Source: QHWT01 sp963755695
GTDB taxonomy: Bacteria > Acidobacteriota > Vicinamibacteria > Vicinamibacterales > 2-12-FULL-66-21
DNA: 64,000 nt
Assembly (NCBI GenBank): GCA_963755695.1
Contig: CAVWLB010000003.1
Coordinates: 186,001 to 250,000 of the forward strand
Reading direction: 5' to 3'
The position numbers and the translations under genes are program-made. The notes beneath the pieces are model-generated. The model did no database searches and was not told the origin of the DNA. It was given only the letters and a program-made list of their open reading frames with translations. Shown here one piece after another: positions 1-8,705 of the stretch (its first letter is position 1; each line of letters opens with the position of its first letter).

Positions 1-714
1 GTGGCGCCCGAGGCCCTCTCGCACCGGGCCGCTCGCGCCACGTGCGTGATCGCGTGCAACGTGGACGTCGCCGCCGACGTGCGGCGGATTGGTGGGCGTG
101 CCCACCTGGTGCCGCACGGGGTGAATCTCGAGCGCTTTCGCGTCGTGCCGACGCCCTCCAACCGGCCATTCCGTCTGCTCGCGATCGGCCGGCTCGTCGA
201 GAAGAAGGGGTTCGACGTATTGATTGATGCGGTCGCGCGTTCCCGGGATTCAACGCTGAAAATCATCGGCGACGGCCCCCTGCGGCAGCAGCTCGAGGCG
301 CGAATCCGCGAACTCGGAGCCACCGAGCGGATTACGCTGGCGGGGCCGCGCACGCATGCGGATCTGCCCGCCGAGTACGCCCGATCGCATGCCGTCGCCG
401 TGCCCTCGCTCGTCGACTCGACCGGCGATCGCGATGGCCTGCCGAACGTGGTCCTGGAAGCAATGGCCAGTGGCCGCGCGGTGATCGGCACCGACGTTGG
501 GGCGATCACCTCTGTGTTACGGCCTGGTGAAACCGGTCTCGTGGTACCGCCGCGGAACGTCGAAGCGCTGACTGCCGCGATCGACGCGCTTGCCGCACGT
601 CCGGAATGGCATGCGGAACTCGGCGCGCGAGGTCGCCGCGTGGTCGAACGTGAGTACGATGTGCGCCAGTGCGCTGCGCAGTTCGTCGGGCTGGTCGAGA
701 GCGCCTATGCCTGA
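1..714 (+). CDS. Glycosyltransferase family 4, C-terminal part (cut by window start)
   Basis: The 237 visible residues are the C-terminal, nucleotide-sugar-binding half of a GT4 (GT-B fold) glycosyltransferase. Seen: VPHGVNLERF, the domain-2 opening GRLVEKKGFDVLIDA, GDGPLRQQLE, and the donor-binding segment GLPNVVLEAMASG followed by GETGLVVPP. Full GT4 enzymes are about 380-400 residues, so roughly 150 N-terminal residues lie before base 1 and the GTG at base 1 is probably internal. The stop overlaps the ATG of the next reading frame. With the neighbouring lyase and deacetylase it probably builds an exopolysaccharide; the sugar donor cannot be told from sequence. Confidence 0.85.
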   Translation: MAPEALSHRAARATCVIACNVDVAADVRRIGGRAHLVPHGVNLERFRVVPTPSNRPFRLLAIGRLVEKKGFDVLIDAVARSRDSTLKIIGDGPLRQQLEARIRELGATERITLAGPRTHADLPAEYARSHAVAVPSLVDSTGDRDGLPNVVLEAMASGRAVIGTDVGAITSVLRPGETGLVVPPRNVEALTAAIDALAARPEWHAELGARGRRVVEREYDVRQCAAQFVGLVESAYA

Positions 715-1171
715 GCGCTCGATGGTCGCCGGCGCGAATCACGACCAGGTGCCGACGGTCGCCTACGTCCTGAAGTCCTTTCCGCGCTTGCCGGAGACGT
801 TCATCGCCGCCGGTCTACTGCCTTACCACGGTCTGAACGTGGAGTTCGCGCGCCTCTGCGCGGAGCGCTCACGTCCCACCATTCCGGGCGGCGGCGTGCG
901 TGTGCTCGCCGTCGGACGCCTCGTCGAAAAGAAAGGTTTCGACGTGCTGCTCGATGCATGCGCCCGCCTGCGCCAGCGAGACATCTCCGTCGGGGCAACG
1001 ATCGTGGGAGAGCCTGGCGAACACGGCGCGGTGCTCCAGGAACAGGCCGCGCGGCCCGAGATGGCCAAATCGATGGCGCGCGAGGCGCAGACGGCAATCA
1101 GCACGCGCTTCAATGGCGACGTCACCGCGCGGACTTTGCCGGCGCTCCTCCAGGAGGCGGTCGGGTGTTGA
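707..1171 (+). pseudogene. Internally deleted GT4 glycosyltransferase
   Basis: This 154-codon frame starts at the ATG overlapping the previous stop. It strings together three separate pieces of a GT4 enzyme. VAYVLKSFPRLPETFI is the usual N-terminus of exopolysaccharide GT4 enzymes. VRVLAVGRLVEKKGFDVLLDA is the opening of domain 2 and is nearly the same as in the preceding gene. The end, SMAREAQTAISTRFNGDVT, resembles the C-terminal helix. The acceptor domain and the whole donor-binding loop are missing, yet the frame stays open. An enzyme this short could not be active; it is either a decayed gene with in-frame deletions or an assembly collapse between two similar GT genes. Confidence 0.6.
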
Positions 1172-1292
1172 ACGTGCGCCGTGCAGGTGGCACTCAGAGG
1201 TGCTCCACCGTCACCCACGATCGTGCGCTGGTCCGCCGCTCTCCTCGCGTCCGGCCAAACTGGCACTGCGCCACTGCCGCAGGAGCCAGGCC

Positions 1293-3233
1293 ATGATCAA
1301 CACCAGTCTTCACGCCCCTCGGGCAGTCTATTGCGCCCCAGAGCACCTGCACCGGAACATCGCGCTCGCCCGTGATGCGTGCGAGGGGCGCTTCACCCAC
1401 GGCGGCGTCACGGTTGCGATAGAGGGGCCGCCGGACTGGACCTACATGGACAGTCACGCGGATCGTGAATGGTGGATCGAGTGGGCGAAGTTCTATTACG
1501 CCCTCGACCTCGCCTACGCCTATCGCACGACCGACGAGCCGCGATTCCTCGATACCTGGCAGCGTCTCGTTGGCGGCTGGGCCACCGACGTGCCGTCGGA
1601 TTTCGGACCGACCGAAGCCATCGGCCGGCGCTTGCAGAACTGGATCTATTCCTGGAACGCGTTTGCCGAGTCGATGCTCTTTCCGGGCCTGCAGCCGGTG
1701 ATCGAGGACGCCGTTCTCGGCAGCATTACGCGCCAGGCGCAGTACCTGCGCGCGCACCTCTTTCGCGAACGAAACCATCGCACTCTGGAACTTTACGCCC
1801 TGCTGATCGTCGGTCTGGCGTTCCCCGATCGCCCTGGCTTCGACGAACTGCGCAACTTTGCCTGGAAGGAACTGCAAAACAACCTTTTCACCGATATCCG
1901 CGCTGACGGCGTCCACCGCGAACACTCCACCCACTACCACATGGTCGCGTTGTGTTCGTTCGTGGCGGCGCGCGAGAACGCCCGCCGCTTCGAACTGCCG
2001 GTGTCCTCGTCGTACGACGAGCGGCTCGCGGCCGCGGTCGAGTTCGCGATGTACTGCCAACGGCCCGACGGGACCATCCCGGCGCTCTCTGACAGCGATA
2101 CCGGCGACTACCGGGAATGTATCGGCCTGGCCGGACGCCTGCTCGATCGAAGCGATTTCGAGTTCGTCGCCACCAACGGCCGCAGCGGCTCGCCGCCAGC
2201 GCGCGATCACGCGGACTTCCAGACCGCCGGTTACTACGTGCAGCGCAGCTCCTGGCAGGACCTTCAGACGCGTTCGCATCTGCACCGTCATCTCACGTTC
2301 GATTGCGGAGACATCGGCGACGGCGCGCACGGTCACTACGACCTGCTCAGCATCGATGCCTGGGCCGGCCGTCCGCTGATTGTCGATCCGGGCCGGTTCA
2401 CCTACACCGACACGGACGCAAACTGGCGGCACTGGTTCAAGGGAACCGCAGCGCACAACACGGTCACGGTCGACGGACTCGATCAGACGACGTATTTCCC
2501 AGGCACGCCGAAGGGCAACATTGCCACCGGGCAGCTGGTCACGCGGATCAGCGCGCCGAGGGTGGAGGTCGTCGGAGGCACTGCGAAAACCCCACGATAC
2601 GACGCTCGCCACACGCGGCACGTGTTCTTTGTCGCCCAGGAGTATTGGATTGTCGTCGATCGCCTGGAGGCCACCTCGCTTCACTACTACGACCTGCGGT
2701 ATCACCTTGCGCCGCAGGCGTGGCAACACATCGAGGTGCGCGATTCGCACGTTACCGCCCCGGGACTCGCCATGGTCATCGTCGGTCCGGGAGGCATCGT
2801 CGTCGAGGAAGGGTGGGTATCGCCGCGTTACGGCATCAAGGAACCCGCGCCGGTGGTCTCCATCCGCTCGCAACCCCAGCGCAATGCCCTGTTCGTGACC
2901 GCGATTGTGCCGCGACCCGATACGTTCGCGGCTATCGACATGCAGGTCACGGCGTCTTTCGACGAAACGCTCGACGTGACCCTCGCCGGTGTCGGTCCGA
3001 CGATGGACGCGATCGATCGACTTGTCTGGCGACCGGGCGGCGCACCATTCGAGCTTACTGAAATGCGCGGCGTGGCGGAGATCACGTGGCGTCGCACTCA
3101 CGCGAAAGACGGTCCGATCGAATTCTGCGCGGCGCGCCTTCGCGAGGGAGTGGATGGACCCGCACTGGCCCCGTGGATGCTCTCGTGCGACGAGGATGCG
3201 TGGTGGGGATCGTACGGCGGAGAAACCCGATGA
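1293..3233 (+). CDS. Heparinase II/III family polysaccharide lyase-like protein
   Basis: A 646-residue protein with the two parts of heparinase II/III-type lyases. The N-terminal alpha/alpha toroid (about 40-330) contains EWWIEWAKFYYALDLAYAY, NWIYSWNAF and HREHSTHYHM. The C-terminal beta-sandwich (about 370-640) opens with the diagnostic GDGAHGHYDLLSIDAWAGRP, then PGRFTYT and AAHNTVTVDG. The family cleaves uronic-acid polysaccharides by beta-elimination; homologues sit inside exopolysaccharide loci, as here between glycosyltransferases and a deacetylase. The start is set by AGGAG 7 bases before ATG 1293; a longer open frame upstream overlaps the previous gene and is not protein-like. No signal peptide is evident. 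The substrate is unknown. Confidence 0.85.
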   Translation: MINTSLHAPRAVYCAPEHLHRNIALARDACEGRFTHGGVTVAIEGPPDWTYMDSHADREWWIEWAKFYYALDLAYAYRTTDEPRFLDTWQRLVGGWATDVPSDFGPTEAIGRRLQNWIYSWNAFAESMLFPGLQPVIEDAVLGSITRQAQYLRAHLFRERNHRTLELYALLIVGLAFPDRPGFDELRNFAWKELQNNLFTDIRADGVHREHSTHYHMVALCSFVAARENARRFELPVSSSYDERLAAAVEFAMYCQRPDGTIPALSDSDTGDYRECIGLAGRLLDRSDFEFVATNGRSGSPPARDHADFQTAGYYVQRSSWQDLQTRSHLHRHLTFDCGDIGDGAHGHYDLLSIDAWAGRPLIVDPGRFTYTDTDANWRHWFKGTAAHNTVTVDGLDQTTYFPGTPKGNIATGQLVTRISAPRVEVVGGTAKTPRYDARHTRHVFFVAQEYWIVVDRLEATSLHYYDLRYHLAPQAWQHIEVRDSHVTAPGLAMVIVGPGGIVVEEGWVSPRYGIKEPAPVVSIRSQPQRNALFVTAIVPRPDTFAAIDMQVTASFDETLDVTLAGVGPTMDAIDRLVWRPGGAPFELTEMRGVAEITWRRTHAKDGPIEFCAARLREGVDGPALAPWMLSCDEDAWWGSYGGETR

Positions 3234-3328
3234 CGCATCCGGCACTCCTCGCGTTCGGCCCTGCGGTCCCCTGTCGGGATTCACTCATTGCCGACGCCTG
3301 GCGAAGCGGTCAACGAGGCGTCGCATGA
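3230..3328 (+). CDS. Possible 32-residue ORF bridging two genes
   Basis: Opens with an ATG overlapping the lyase stop (ATGA) and ends with a TGA overlapping the next gene's ATG. The double overlap would couple translation through the operon. The product (MTHPALLAFGPAVPCRDS...) matches no family I recognise. It may be a leader that links translation, a remnant, or chance. Confidence 0.2.
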   Translation: MTHPALLAFGPAVPCRDSLIADAWRSGQRGVA

Positions 3329-4530
3329 AATCACGTCCATCGTTGCTGCTCTACTGCCAGCATTCGCTCGGGATCGGCCACTTGATGCGTTCGATCGCGC
3401 TCACCCGATCGCTGGCCACCGAGTTCCGGGTGACGTTGGTCAGCGGCGGGCGGATTCCTCGGACCGTGCGGCTCGATCGCGACGTGCGGGTCGTGGCGCT
3501 GCCGGCTGTGGGGATCGACGCGTCAGGGGCGCTCGTCAGCCACAATCGGCGGCTGTCGGTGGACCGCGCGCTCGCGCAACGGCAACGGATCCTGTTCGAG
3601 ACGTTTCGGGCGATCGCGCCGGAGATCGTGCTCGTCGAACTGTTTCCGTTCGGCCGGCGCAAGTTTCGTCACGAGCTCGAACCAATGCTCGAACAGGCGC
3701 GCGGCGGAGCCTCGGGACGGCGGGCGATTGTCTGCTGCAGCGTTCGCGATATCCTGGTCGGCCGCGAGGCGCAGCGCGAGCACGACGAGCGCGCGGCTAC
3801 TCTCCTCGAGCGCTACTTCGACGCCGTGCTGGTGCACAGCGATCCTGCCTTCGCGCGCCTGGAGGAATCGCTGTCGGCCGGGGTGCGGCTACCCGTTCCC
3901 TTGTATTACACCGGCTTCGTCCACGATCGTCGCGCGATCCGCGCGGCACCTGCGGGACGAGGACGGATGGTCGCGTCTGCCGGCGGAGGAATGGTCGGTG
4001 AAGGCCTGTTCCGGACGGTCCTCGACGCTCACGCACGTCCGGAAGCCGCGGCCTGTCCGCCGCTGACGATTGTCGCCGGCCCATTCCTGCCGGCGTCCGC
4101 CTGGGCTGCGCTCGAATCAAGGGTCAATCGCCGCTCGCGCGTCACGCTGCTGCGCGCGGTACAAAGCCTGCCGGCGTTGTTCGTCGGCGCAGCCGGATCG
4201 ATCAGCCAGTGCGGCTACAACACCGCAATGGACCTGATCGCGACTGGCGTGCCTGCCCTGGTGATCCCGTTCAGCACGGATCGGGAGGACGAACAGATCA
4301 CGCGCGCGCGGCGCCTCGAATCGCTGGGCGCGCTCCGTCTGCTGACGCCGAAAGACGCGACGCCTCGGCGGGTGGCGCGAGAGATGGCGGCGTTGCGCGA
4401 TTTTCGCCCGCGCCCGGCATGCCTGGATCTGAACGGAGCCGAACGAAGCGCACGGATGCTGGCCAGCTTGTGCGAGTCGGGCCTGCCGGGGCCTGGCTCC
4501 CGCGGTCGGCACCAGGAGGTTCGCGCATGA
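3325..4530 (+). CDS. GT-B glycosyltransferase (MurG/GT28-like predicted transferase)
   Basis: A 401-residue protein of the predicted GT28-like family. The N-terminus LLLYCQHSLGIGHLMRSIALTRSL is the typical glycine-rich loop with GxGHxxR that opens this family. The C-terminal half carries VASAGGGMVGEGLF, then GSISQCGYNTAMDLIATGVPALVIPF, the UDP-sugar-binding region with its conserved QCGYNT, and DREDEQ, also typical. The ATG 3325 start fits the family N-terminus exactly. The stop overlaps the deacetylase start by 4 bases, so the two are translated together. It probably adds a sugar in the same surface polysaccharide pathway; acceptor and donor are not predictable. Confidence 0.8.
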   Translation: MKSRPSLLLYCQHSLGIGHLMRSIALTRSLATEFRVTLVSGGRIPRTVRLDRDVRVVALPAVGIDASGALVSHNRRLSVDRALAQRQRILFETFRAIAPEIVLVELFPFGRRKFRHELEPMLEQARGGASGRRAIVCCSVRDILVGREAQREHDERAATLLERYFDAVLVHSDPAFARLEESLSAGVRLPVPLYYTGFVHDRRAIRAAPAGRGRMVASAGGGMVGEGLFRTVLDAHARPEAAACPPLTIVAGPFLPASAWAALESRVNRRSRVTLLRAVQSLPALFVGAAGSISQCGYNTAMDLIATGVPALVIPFSTDREDEQITRARRLESLGALRLLTPKDATPRRVAREMAALRDFRPRPACLDLNGAERSARMLASLCESGLPGPGSRGRHQEVRA

Positions 4531-5297
4531 GCGCGTGGATCGAACCGATCGCACGCGCGCTCGATGAGCGCACGCTGCCCTTGACCGTTTTCTTTCGTGA
4601 CGATGATGCCGGCTGGAGCGATGAGCGGCTGTTTGCGCTGCTCGGGCTCTTCGACGAACTGGAACTGCCAATCGATCTCGCGGTGATCCCCGATGCGATT
4701 GGTCCGGAGGTGGCGGCGCGGCTGGCGCACCGCGCGCGGACGTCGGCTCGGTTGGGTCTCCATCAGCACGGTTTCGCACACCTCAATCACGAACCGGAGG
4801 GACGCAAGTGCGAATTCGGTCCGTCGCGGGCGATCGAGGCGCAGCGCAGCGACATCGAAGAGGGACGGGAGCGGCTGCTGGCGCTGTTTGGCGCCGAACT
4901 CGACCCGATCTTCACGCCACCGTGGAACCGATGCATCTCCGAGACGGGGGCGTGCCTGCTCGACGCGGGCATCGCGATTCTCTCGCGTGATCGATCGGCG
5001 GAGCCGCTCGGCGTCGATGGGCTCCTCGAATGTCCGGTCGCGTCGGACTGGTTGCTGAAGCGGAAGGGCGTGCGAGTCGCCCGCGGCGTGTGGTCCGAGG
5101 AGTTCGCCCAGGCGATCGCAACCGCGGACGCGCCGTTCGGCATGATGCTCCACCACGCGATCATGGACGACGAGGATCGCGACGCGTTGGGTGTGGCGCT
5201 GAAGATGTTGCAGAGCCACGCTCACGTGCGCTTCGTCACAATGTGTGAAGCCGCCGCCATGTTAGTGGGGGCTCACCCAGGCGCGAGCCGTACGTAA
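4527..5297 (+). CDS. Polysaccharide deacetylase-like protein (NodB-like fold)
   Basis: A 256-residue protein with the two metal-binding motifs of the NodB/CE4 fold: FFRDDDAGW near residue 22 (catalytic and metal Asp) and LGLHQHGFAHLNHE near residue 75 (metal His residues). FTPPWNRCI corresponds to motif 3 (R/PxFRxPW-like) and a late HHAIMDD to the last His motif. It would remove N-acetyl groups from a polysaccharide. No secretion signal is visible, so it may act on a lipid-linked precursor in the cytoplasm. It starts in an ATGA overlap with the glycosyltransferase. It is the last gene of the operon; a 330-base spacer follows. Confidence 0.75.
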   Translation: MSAWIEPIARALDERTLPLTVFFRDDDAGWSDERLFALLGLFDELELPIDLAVIPDAIGPEVAARLAHRARTSARLGLHQHGFAHLNHEPEGRKCEFGPSRAIEAQRSDIEEGRERLLALFGAELDPIFTPPWNRCISETGACLLDAGIAILSRDRSAEPLGVDGLLECPVASDWLLKRKGVRVARGVWSEEFAQAIATADAPFGMMLHHAIMDDEDRDALGVALKMLQSHAHVRFVTMCEAAAMLVGAHPGASRT

Positions 5298-5560
5298 GAC
5301 GGGCAGTCTCGAACGGTGTCGTGCCACGGACGTATCTCGCCGAGGCCGCCGCGTCCTCAGCGAGCTCTGCGACAAATCGTACGTGACGCCGGTGGTCATC
5401 GCAGCTCGAGCACAACCTACCCATCTTTTCATGGGTGCTCCGTCGCAGCTGGGGTCGACAAGCGCAGCGCGATCATCCGACACCGGATTCATCGCGCCCC
5501 CATTGGTCCGGACCTAATCTCACGGTCGTCCCGGGGCGACAACCAGAACCCCAAGGCGGA
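5298..5560. other. Spacer without recognisable gene
   Basis: No convincing reading frame. A weak hairpin (ACCCAT/ATGGGT arms) lies near 5420-5440 and could end the polysaccharide operon, but it has no U-tract. Confidence 0.4.
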
Positions 5561-5590
5561 TTGACCCTGCGCGCGGTGCTCTGCTAGACT
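5561..5590 (+). promoter_or_regulatory. Sigma70-like promoter of tRNA-Val
   Basis: TTGACC (5561-5566), an 18-base spacer and TAGACT (5585-5590), placing the transcript start about 28 bases before the mature tRNA 5' end. Both boxes are close to the vegetative consensus. Confidence 0.6.
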
Positions 5591-5624
5591 GATCGTTCCG
5601 GCAAGGCCTGTGTTTTCAAGACAT

Positions 5625-5700
5625 AGGCGCGTAGCTCAGTGGTTAGAGCGCCTGCTTGACACGCAGGAGGTCAGTGGTTCGACTCCACCCGCGCCTACCA
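5625..5700 (+). tRNA. tRNA-Val (GAC)
   Basis: Full cloverleaf: acceptor stem AGGCGCG/CGCGCCT, D arm starting GCTCAGTGG, anticodon stem CCTGC/GCAGG around loop TTGACAC (anticodon GAC, reads GUC/GUU), T arm GGTTCGACTCC, discriminator A and an encoded CCA at 5698-5700. It sits 116 bases upstream of thrS. Its antisense strand gives a spurious frame (GWSRTTDLLRV), a common annotation artefact. Confidence 0.97.
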
Positions 5701-5816
5701 ACCTCCGCTGCCTCACTGAGCGAGTTGCGGTTGGCAAGCCGCGATAGGTCTTCGCGACTTGTCCGCCGCAGCGCTGTGCGCGGAGGCGGAAGGCGGGCCC
5801 ACCGAGTAGTTTTCCG

Positions 5817-7820
5817 ATGAACGAGATTTCCGTCACGCTGCCAGACGGCTCGAACCGTCGAGTGCCGCCGGGCAGTACGCCTGCTGACATTGCGGCCGGG
5901 ATCTCTCCGCGCCTCGCCAAGGCTGCGCTTGCCGCCGCGGTCGACGGCCGGCTGGTCGACCTGACGTTCCCGCTGACGAAAGACGCGCGGGTCAAGATCG
6001 TCACCCCCGAGAGTCCGGAAGCGCTGCCGTTGTACCGGCACAGCACCGCACACCTGCTGGCCGCGGCGGTCACCAACCTCTTCCCTGACGTCCAGTGCGG
6101 TATCGGTCCGGCGACCGACGAAGGCTTCTTCTACGACTTCGTCGTGCCGCGTCCGTTCGTGCCCGAGGATCTCGAAGCGATCGAGAAGAAGATGAAGGCG
6201 CTCGCCTCGCAGGATCTGCCGTACGAGCGGCAGATGTGGCCGCGCGAGGAGGCGATCCGCTTCTTTAGGGACCGTGGCGAGCCGCTGAAGGTACAGCTGA
6301 TCGAGGAAAAGACCGCCGGTCAACCCGAGGTCTCCTGCTACACGATCAAGGACCGCGACACGTTCGTCGATTTCTGCGTCGGCCCGCACGTGCCGTCGAC
6401 GGGGCGTCTCAAAGGGTTCAAGTTGTTGTCGACGTCGAACGCCTACTGGAAAGGAGACGCGCACAATCAGCCGATGCAGCGCGTTTACGGCACGGCGTTC
6501 TTCAGCGACAAGGACCTGCAGACCCACCTGCAGCGGATCGAGGAAGCGAAGAAGCGCGACCACCGGAAACTCGGCCGCGATCTCGGATTGTTCATCGGCC
6601 ATCAGTGGGCCCCGGGCGCGACCTTCTGGCTCGGCAAAGGGACGACACTCTACAACACGCTCGCGAATTACATGCGCGAGGTGCTCTTCCCTGCCGGTTA
6701 CCAGGAAGTCAAGACGCCGATCATCTACAACAAAGCGCTCTGGGAGACGTCCGGTCACTGGTCCTACTATCGCGAGAACATGTTCCTCGTAAAGTCGTCC
6801 GACGACGAGGAGATGGCGCTGAAGGCGATGAACTGTCCGGGACACTTCCTGGTCTTCGCGAGCGAGATGCGCAGCTACAAGGATCTTCCGCTGCGCTTCC
6901 ACGAACAGACCCCGCTCCATCGCAACGAAGCATCCGGGGTCCTCTCCGGGCTGACGCGGGTCCGCCAGTTCTCACAGGACGACGCCCACTGCTTCGTGAT
7001 GGAATCGCAGATCGCGGAAGAAGTCGAGCGTCTGCTGCGTCTGGTGCAGCGTGTGTATCGGGACTTCGGACTGCCCTATACCGTCAAGCTCTCGACGCGG
7101 CCCGAGAAGTTCCTGGGGTCGGTCGCGACCTGGGATCACGCCGAGGGTTCGCTGAAGAAGGCGCTCGAAGCGGCGAATCAGGCCTACGTGGTCAACCAAG
7201 GGGATGGCGCGTTCTACGGCCCGAAGCTGGACTTCGACATCACCGACGCCATCGGCCGCCAGTGGCAGTGCGCGACGATTCAGCTCGATTATCAAATGCC
7301 GGAGCGCTTCGATCTGAAATACGTCGGCGCCGACAACGCGGAGCACCGTCCGGTCGTGATTCACCGGGCGATCTTCGGGAGTTTCGAGCGCTTCATTGCG
7401 ATCTTGATCGAGCATTACGCCGGCGCGTTCCCGCTGTGGCTCGCACCGGTGCAGGCGATGGTGGTACCGATTGCCGATCGCCACGTCGACTACGCGCGAG
7501 CGGTACGGAACCGCCTCGCCGCGGCCGGGATCCGGGTCGAGCTGGACGAGCGTCAGGAGAAGATTGGATATAAGATCCGCGAGGCCCAGCTACAGAAGAT
7601 TCCGTACATGCTGGTTACCGGCGATCGCGAGGTCGCCGAGGGGACGGTTTCCGTGCGCACGCGCAGCGGCGGCGACCAGGGGGCGCGGCGGATCGACGAG
7701 TTCGTGAAGCTGGCGCACGAAGAAATTGCCGCCAAGGGGGAAACGGAGAGCGCCTCTGCGCGGCAAGCTGACGTCGAACCGATGGTCGGCGGTCAGCAAT
7801 CGGCAATCGGCATTCGGTAG
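5817..7820 (+). CDS. thrS: Threonyl-tRNA synthetase
   Basis: A 667-residue class II synthetase that charges tRNA-Thr in the cytoplasm. Domains in order: TGS (1-65, VTLPDGSNRRVPPGSTPADIA), the editing/SAD domain with HSTAHLLAAAV and the zinc-type HxxxH, plus CVGPHVPSTG; the catalytic core with GHWSYYRENMF, MNCPGHFLVF, motif 2 RFHEQTPLHRNE and motif 3 HRAIFGSFERFIAILIEHYAG; and the anticodon-binding domain (LAPVQAMVVPIAD, then VTGDREV). The last 20 residues are a non-conserved extension. It heads the thrS-infC-rpmI-rplT-pheS-pheT cluster. The Shine-Dalgarno before ATG 5817 is poor, which suggests translational control; the leader (5701-5816) can form a TCCGCC/GGCGGA hairpin. Confidence 0.97.
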   Translation: MNEISVTLPDGSNRRVPPGSTPADIAAGISPRLAKAALAAAVDGRLVDLTFPLTKDARVKIVTPESPEALPLYRHSTAHLLAAAVTNLFPDVQCGIGPATDEGFFYDFVVPRPFVPEDLEAIEKKMKALASQDLPYERQMWPREEAIRFFRDRGEPLKVQLIEEKTAGQPEVSCYTIKDRDTFVDFCVGPHVPSTGRLKGFKLLSTSNAYWKGDAHNQPMQRVYGTAFFSDKDLQTHLQRIEEAKKRDHRKLGRDLGLFIGHQWAPGATFWLGKGTTLYNTLANYMREVLFPAGYQEVKTPIIYNKALWETSGHWSYYRENMFLVKSSDDEEMALKAMNCPGHFLVFASEMRSYKDLPLRFHEQTPLHRNEASGVLSGLTRVRQFSQDDAHCFVMESQIAEEVERLLRLVQRVYRDFGLPYTVKLSTRPEKFLGSVATWDHAEGSLKKALEAANQAYVVNQGDGAFYGPKLDFDITDAIGRQWQCATIQLDYQMPERFDLKYVGADNAEHRPVVIHRAIFGSFERFIAILIEHYAGAFPLWLAPVQAMVVPIADRHVDYARAVRNRLAAAGIRVELDERQEKIGYKIREAQLQKIPYMLVTGDREVAEGTVSVRTRSGGDQGARRIDEFVKLAHEEIAAKGETESASARQADVEPMVGGQQSAIGIR

Positions 7821-7832
7821 GAGGTTGTTATC
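7819..7832 (+). promoter_or_regulatory. infC ribosome-binding site and AUC start codon
   Basis: AGGAGG (7819-7824), a 5-base spacer and ATC (7830-7832) in frame with infC. No ATG or GTG is closer to this strong Shine-Dalgarno. A GTG 14 codons further on (7872) has none and would cut off the conserved N-terminus. Rare AUU/AUC starts are a known property of infC and let IF3 repress its own translation. Confidence 0.75.
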
Positions 7833-8414
7833 GCATTCGACCGCAGCCCGCGGCGTGACGATCGCACGCGGGTGAACGAACGCATCCGGGTCCGGGAAGT
7901 CCGGGTCATCGATGAAAACGGGGAACAGCTCGGGATCATGCCGCCGCCGCAGGCACTGGCGATCGCGCGGCAGAAGGGGCTCGACCTCGTCGAGATTGCG
8001 GCAACGGCGAACCCGCCGGTCTGCCGGATCATGGATTTCGGGCGTTACCAGTACCAGGAACAGAAGCGGGCGCGCTCGGCCAAGAAGCACCAGAAGATCA
8101 TCGAGGTCAAGGAAATCAAATTCCGGCCGAAGGTCGACGAGCACGACTACCAGTTCAAGAAGAAGCACATCGAGCGCTTCCTGTCGGACGGCGACAAGGT
8201 GAAGGCGACGATCTTCTTCCGCGGGCGCGAGATGGCGCATCCGGAGATCGGTCGGCGGATCCTCCAGCGGCTGATCGAAGAACTTTCGGAAGTGGCGATA
8301 GCCGAGACCGCGCCGCGCCAGGAAGGCAACCAGATGCACACCATCCTCTCGCAGAAGAGCGGGAGCAAGCGGCCCGCGTCCAAGCCAAAACTCGAAGGGG
8401 TCGAAGGATCCTAG
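7830..8414 (+). CDS. infC: Translation initiation factor IF-3
   Basis: A 194-residue protein. The N-terminal domain contains RVNERIRVREVRVIDENG and ALAIARQKGLDLVEIA, then PPVCRIMDFGRYQYQ. A lysine-rich linker follows (AKKHQKIIEVKEIKFRP), then the C-terminal domain DYQFKKKHIERFLSDGDKVK, RGREMAHPEIG and the end of the fold near TAPRQEGNQMHTIL. IF3 binds the 30S subunit, blocks 50S joining and discriminates against non-AUG starts. The start chosen is ATC 7830: the residues before the GTG at 7872 (IAFDRSPRRDDRTR) fit the usual IF3 N-terminus. About 15 residues at the C-terminus are a variable tail. The stop lies inside a short reiterated motif. Confidence 0.95.
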   Translation: MAFDRSPRRDDRTRVNERIRVREVRVIDENGEQLGIMPPPQALAIARQKGLDLVEIAATANPPVCRIMDFGRYQYQEQKRARSAKKHQKIIEVKEIKFRPKVDEHDYQFKKKHIERFLSDGDKVKATIFFRGREMAHPEIGRRILQRLIEELSEVAIAETAPRQEGNQMHTILSQKSGSKRPASKPKLEGVEGS

Positions 8415-8475
8415 CGAGGGGTCGAAGGATCGTAGGGGAAGCAACGAAGGATCGTCGCGAAGGAATCGAAGGATC
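8402..8475 (+). repeat. TCGAAGGATC reiterations before rpmI
   Basis: Four imperfect copies of a roughly 18-base unit ending in CGAAGGATC fill the infC-rpmI spacer; the last abuts the rpmI ATG. Each copy carries GAAGG, so the repeat also supplies the Shine-Dalgarno. Confidence 0.7.
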
Positions 8476-8667
8476 ATGCCGAAGTTGAAGAGTCATCGCG
8501 GGGCCGCGAAGCGGTTCAAGAAGACCGGGACGGGAAAGGTCGTCCGAAGCAAAGCGTTCAAGCAGCACATTCTCACCAGCAAGACGCGGAGCCGGAAGCG
8601 CGGGCTGCGGGGCACCGTGGTCGCCGCGCCTGCCGATCAGGCGAAGCTGCGAAGAATGCTTCCGTAG
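8476..8667 (+). CDS. rpmI: Ribosomal protein bL35
   Basis: A 63-residue, very basic protein of the large ribosomal subunit with the family start MPKLKSHRGAAKRFKKTGTG and the central HILTSKTRSRKRGLRG. Length is normal for bL35. It lies between infC and rplT as in most bacteria, but a 350-base repeat-filled spacer separates it from rplT where most genomes have a few dozen bases. Confidence 0.95.
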   Translation: MPKLKSHRGAAKRFKKTGTGKVVRSKAFKQHILTSKTRSRKRGLRGTVVAAPADQAKLRRMLP

Positions 8668-8705
8668 TCGGAACCTTACCGACGCGCGAGCTCCGAGGTG
8701 CGACA

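Noticed and set aside
1194..3284. 696-codon minus-strand frame opposite the heparinase-like gene
   Set aside because: Arg/Val/Asp-rich mirror of a GC-rich gene; no domain, while the plus strand has clear lyase motifs.
5643..6920. 425-codon minus-strand frame across tRNA-Val and thrS ending GWSRTTDLLRVKQAL
   Set aside because: Shadow of thrS; its end is the antisense of the tRNA, a well-known false protein.
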